Shown here: one piece after another, positions 23,197 to 25,074 of the stretch
How positions within the stretch are numbered: the first letter of the stretch is position 1
Layout of the letters: the number at the start of each line of letters is the position of its first letter
From: CAYXVU01 sp964468725
Lineage (GTDB): Bacteria > Acidobacteriota > Blastocatellia > UBA7656
Length of the DNA: 25,074 nt
Reading direction: 5' to 3'
Assembly (NCBI GenBank): GCA_964468725.1
Contig: CAYXVU010000071.1
Location: 1-25,074 of the forward strand
Program-made: the position numbers and the translations under genes
Notes under the pieces: generated by a model
What the model was told of the DNA's origin: nothing
Database searches by the model: none
Seen by the model: only the letters and a program-made list of their open reading frames with translations

Positions 23197-23916
23197 ATGA
23201 GGCAAATTGCAGGAAAGCGAGCGGTGGTGACTGGCGGCACGCGGGGAATCGGGCTGGCAATTGTCAACTCTCTCTTGGCTAGGGATGCCCGCGTTTTTCT
23301 GTGCAGTCGAAGCGGTGAAGATGTTGAGCGCACGGTACTGGAATTGCAGAAGGACTTCGGCGAGAGAGTCTGCGGTTGGGCTTGCGATATTGGCAACTAT
23401 GAATCGGTGAAAGTGATGATGGGGCAAGCCGTGACGGCAATGGGAGGTATGGATGTTTTGGTCAATAATGCAGGGGTTGGCCTGTTCAAACCGTTTGTTG
23501 ATCTGACCGAGAAGGATTGGCAGGTGACAGTTGCCACCAATTTGTCTGGAGCCTTCTATTGTTGCGCGGAAGCGGTGCCGGTGCTGAAAGCAGCGGGCGG
23601 CGGGTTTATCATCAATATCGGCAGTTTGGCGGGACGCCATCCTTTTGCAGGCGGGACTGCCTACTGCGCTTCGAAGGCGGGATTGATCGGTTTTTCCGAA
23701 GCCCTCATGCATGAGGTGCGCTTAGATGGAATTCGAGTGAGTTTGGTACTGCCGGGTTCAGTAAACACTGATTTTAGCCGGAGTGGCAAACAGGTGCAGG
23801 GAGAGACTTGGAAGTTATGGCCTGAGGATGTGGCCGAAGTCGTAATCCACTTGCTGGAATGTGAGGATCGGGCTTTACCAAGTTTGGTTGAACTACGGCC
23901 TTCTCAGCCAAGGTGA
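23197..23916 (+). CDS. Short-chain dehydrogenase/reductase (SDR), classical type
   Basis: 239 residues. ATG 23197 is chosen because GGAGG lies 5 nt upstream. The Rossmann nucleotide site TGGTRGIG (about 12-19), NNAG (NNAGVGLF), the active-site Ser in IGSLAG and YCASK (Tyr/Lys catalytic pair) are intact. The Arg in LCSRSG after beta-2 suggests NADP(H) preference. The C-terminus resembles 3-oxoacyl-ACP reductase-like SDRs (IRVSLVLPGSVNTDF), but substrate cannot be called from sequence. It is probably co-transcribed with maf. A short CCTC-AAT-GAGG hairpin with TTTT follows the stop (23927-23941) and may be a weak terminator. Confidence 0.92.
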   Translation: MRQIAGKRAVVTGGTRGIGLAIVNSLLARDARVFLCSRSGEDVERTVLELQKDFGERVCGWACDIGNYESVKVMMGQAVTAMGGMDVLVNNAGVGLFKPFVDLTEKDWQVTVATNLSGAFYCCAEAVPVLKAAGGGFIINIGSLAGRHPFAGGTAYCASKAGLIGFSEALMHEVRLDGIRVSLVLPGSVNTDFSRSGKQVQGETWKLWPEDVAEVVIHLLECEDRALPSLVELRPSQPR

Positions 23917-23926
23917 AGAAAAATTT

Positions 23927-23941
23927 CCTCAATGAGGTTTT
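23927..23941 (+). terminator. Weak terminator-like hairpin after the SDR gene
   Basis: A 4-bp stem CCTC/GAGG with AAT loop is followed by TTTT, 10 bp after the stop codon. The stem is short for a robust intrinsic terminator; placement before the tRNA promoter is sensible. Confidence 0.3.
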
Positions 23942-23950
23942 GAGCAAAAG

Positions 23951-23978
23951 TTGACAGCCTGGTGAGGCATTGTTTAAT
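23951..23978 (+). promoter_or_regulatory. Probable promoter of tRNA-Phe
   Basis: A perfect -35 TTGACA (23951-23956) with TTTAAT (23973-23978, 5 of 6) at 16-bp spacing, or TAATAT (23975-23980) at 18 bp, lies about 50 bp before the tRNA. A small hairpin word GCCT-GGTG-AGGC occupies the spacer. Confidence 0.5.
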
Positions 23979-24029
23979 ATCTCGCTTTCCGTTTGGCTGC
24001 CTCAGCAAGACAAGAGGTGCAATCGGAGT

Positions 24030-24105
<76 letters not shown>

Positions 24106-24119
24106 TTCTTTCCAACCAT

Positions 24120-24404
24120 TTACAGCCTTGAGTACCACCCCTCCCTGCCCGTAAGGTGACCGGACTTGAGTAAAACCGGATCAACGGCGCGACGTTTCCC
24201 GCGTTCGCTTTCGTGACAATAGCCTTCCGACGTCTTGATGGATTTGTGTCCCCTCATCTCTTTGGCTTCGGCTCGTTTTGCTTGCGCTTTTCCCTTTGCT
24301 GTCGGAATGCGCCGACGATAGCACACTCCGTTGGCGGTCTTTGAAAACCACCGGGTAAAACTTCCGTCTTTATTTCTTCTTTCGATACGCTGACCTGGCT
24401 TTAG
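24120..24404 (-). pseudogene. Collapsed tyrosine recombinase (integrase) remnant beside tRNA-Phe
   Basis: A 94-codon open stretch reads like the two ends of a phage/island integrase joined with its core missing. The upstream part (NKDGSFTRWFSKTANG, IPTAKGKAQAKRAEAKE) looks like an N-terminal arm-binding domain. It runs straight into the C-terminal catalytic signature RGHKSIKTSEGYCHESE, with the box His (24246-24248) and the nucleophilic Tyr nine residues later (24219-24221). The central domain and catalytic Arg/Lys region, normally about 200 residues, are gone. The frame is closed upstream by TAG at 24405-24407. In another frame, sequence just upstream reads VAKARSAYRKKK, a plausible original N-terminus, implying a frameshift too. 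The gene points toward the tRNA 3' end, as integrases of tRNA-inserted elements often do. No catalytic activity is possible. Confidence 0.7.
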
Positions 24405-24598
24405 CTACCTTTCCCGCGCCGCAGCTTTCTGAAACTTTGATATGCAGTGCTTGGTTTTATCGGAATGGTAATTGCCAAACACTATTCCAATATCACAGTT
24501 GCTTCTATGCTGGAATTCATTGGTAAAGTCAGGGGCATTTGGTAATCCAGATAGAAGGTGAGTCAGCTCTTGCCATAGAAAACTCCCTGTGTGGGGAA
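24405..24598. other. Non-coding, AT-richer stretch with no recognised feature
   Basis: Between the integrase remnant and the miniprotein promoter I see no convincing gene on either strand. Base composition is visibly richer in A and T than the flanking genes, which would fit leftover mobile-element DNA. The minus-strand open frame here encodes nothing recognisable. Confidence 0.5.
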
Positions 24599-24626
24599 TT
24601 GATTCCTCGGTTTTTTGTAGTATAGT
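24599..24626 (+). promoter_or_regulatory. Probable sigma-70 promoter of the 32-residue membrane miniprotein
   Basis: TTGATT (24599-24604, 4 of 6) and TATAGT (24621-24626, 5 of 6) at 16-bp spacing, with a T-rich spacer, about 40 bp upstream of the small gene. The -10 is among the best in the window. Confidence 0.5.
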
Positions 24627-24668
24627 CGCCAGCAACCATCAGAATCACTACGTTTGCAGGAGAGGGAA

Positions 24669-24767
24669 ATGGATTCTACGTTGACATATTTGCTCTTAAT
24701 GGTTCTCTGGCTCGGGCTGGTCGCCGTATTGATTCTAGACAAACTCTTTCGCCGGGAGGAGGAGTAG
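24669..24767 (+). CDS. Putative 32-residue single-pass membrane miniprotein
   Basis: ATG with AGGAG 6 nt upstream and a good promoter about 40 bp upstream, ending TAG. The product has a short polar N-terminus (MDSTLT), one hydrophobic helix (about 6-24, YLLLMVLWLGLVAVLIL) and a charged tail (DKLFRREEE). Size and plan are like small subunits of membrane complexes (KdpF-, CydX- or CcoQ-like), but the sequence matches none that I recognise and no such complex is next to it. It lies between the integrase remnant and a convergent ABC ATPase. Promoter, ribosome site and topology together argue that it is real. Confidence 0.5.
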   Translation: MDSTLTYLLLMVLWLGLVAVLILDKLFRREEE

Positions 24768-24839
24768 CCATTCGTATCTCAGATGGCGGATTCGTTCAAC
24801 GTAAACTCACCGACTCTCTTAACCCCTTTGTGAGGACGC

Positions 24840-25074
24840 TTAGTTTATGGATTTGGGGTGATCCTCAACCAGCTTGCCATCGAGCATCTGTACGAGGCGA
24901 TTGGCCATACGCACAAAGCGGGGGTCATGGGTTACCATGCAGATGGTCGTGCCTTCGGCATGCAATTGGTTCAAGAGATTCATAATCGCTTCGCCATTCG
25001 CCGAATCGAGATTTCCAGTTGGTTCGTCTGCCAGTAGAATACGCGGCTTGCAAACCAAAGCGCGCGCGACGGCG
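24840..25074 (-). CDS. ABC transporter ATP-binding protein, MacB/LolD type (partial, N-terminus off the window)
   Basis: Only the last 77 residues are present. They contain the end of the signature-region helix (AVARALVCKPR), Walker B with D-loop RILLADEPTGNLDS, the switch His in MVTHDPRFV and the usual tail MANRLVQMLDGKLVED. LADEPTGNLDS is typical of the LolD/MacB/FtsE group, which works with FtsX-like permeases in lipoprotein release or efflux. The permease is not visible; it may lie beyond the right edge, since nothing downstream on this strand fits. Confidence 0.9.
   Translation of the reverse strand, partial: AVARALVCKPRILLADEPTGNLDSANGEAIMNLLNQLHAEGTTICMVTHDPRFVRMANRLVQMLDGKLVEDHPKSIN

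Noticed and set aside
24405..24635. 76-codon minus-strand open frame upstream of the integrase remnant
   Set aside because: It overlaps the promoter of the miniprotein, starts with TTG without a ribosome site and resembles no family; although in frame with the remnant it does not look like an integrase.
24106..25074. attR-like copy of the tRNA-Phe 3' end
   Set aside because: I looked for a repeat of the T-arm/acceptor sequence and found none in the remaining window.

Overview
The window reads as part of a Gram-negative chromosome of moderate GC. It carries an envelope toolkit (complete Tol-Pal cluster, LolA, multihaem c-type cytochrome) plus MenG/UbiE, TldD/TldE and Maf. Gene content and style suggest Acidobacteriota, perhaps Blastocatellia, but this is an impression; no rRNA or phylogenetic marker is present to prove it. 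A run of 10 Ns at 3513-3522 shows a draft assembly or MAG.

Layout. (1) 1-3977, minus: a two-component pair, a multi-domain sensor kinase overlapping a sigma-54-dependent NtrC-family regulator that runs off the left edge. (2) 4268-10194, minus: tolQ-tolR-tolA-tolB-(YbjN-like)-pal-cpoB, the trans-envelope machine for outer-membrane constriction and integrity. A 32-bp perfect palindrome separates pal from cpoB. (3) 10247-12148, plus: a single-chain PotC-PotD fusion (polyamine-type permease plus binding protein) with no potA or potB beside it. (4) 12197-12841, minus: a zinc-ribbon membrane protein. (5) 13026-18529, plus: a probable operon of an M16 peptidase homologue lacking its zinc motif, menG/ubiE, tldD, tldE and a membrane-anchored protein of unknown function. 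(6) 18573-22480, minus: lolA, an orphan ABC ATPase, a DciA-like protein and a metallophosphatase-like/four-haem cytochrome protein. (7) 22595-23916, plus: maf and a short-chain dehydrogenase. (8) 24030-25074: tRNA-Phe(GAA) with a collapsed tyrosine-integrase remnant 14 bp from its 3' end, a likely 32-residue membrane miniprotein, and the end of a MacB/LolD-type ABC ATPase.

The most interesting signal is at 22253-22255. The metallophosphatase/cytochrome gene is interrupted by one in-frame UGA, with coding sense intact on both sides and a good ribosome site upstream. The UGA follows Cys-Gly, where as I recall relatives carry Cys (CGC). The RNA after it can fold into hairpins. This fits a selenocysteine codon in a protein type I do not know as a selenoprotein, but a nonsense mutation or base-call error would look the same from this window.

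Other points of note are the solitary PotCD fusion, the solitary M16 pseudopeptidase, the duplicated Ig-like modules in Pal and the integrase remnant at tRNA-Phe. All positions and folds were worked out by eye; no database search or folding program was run.
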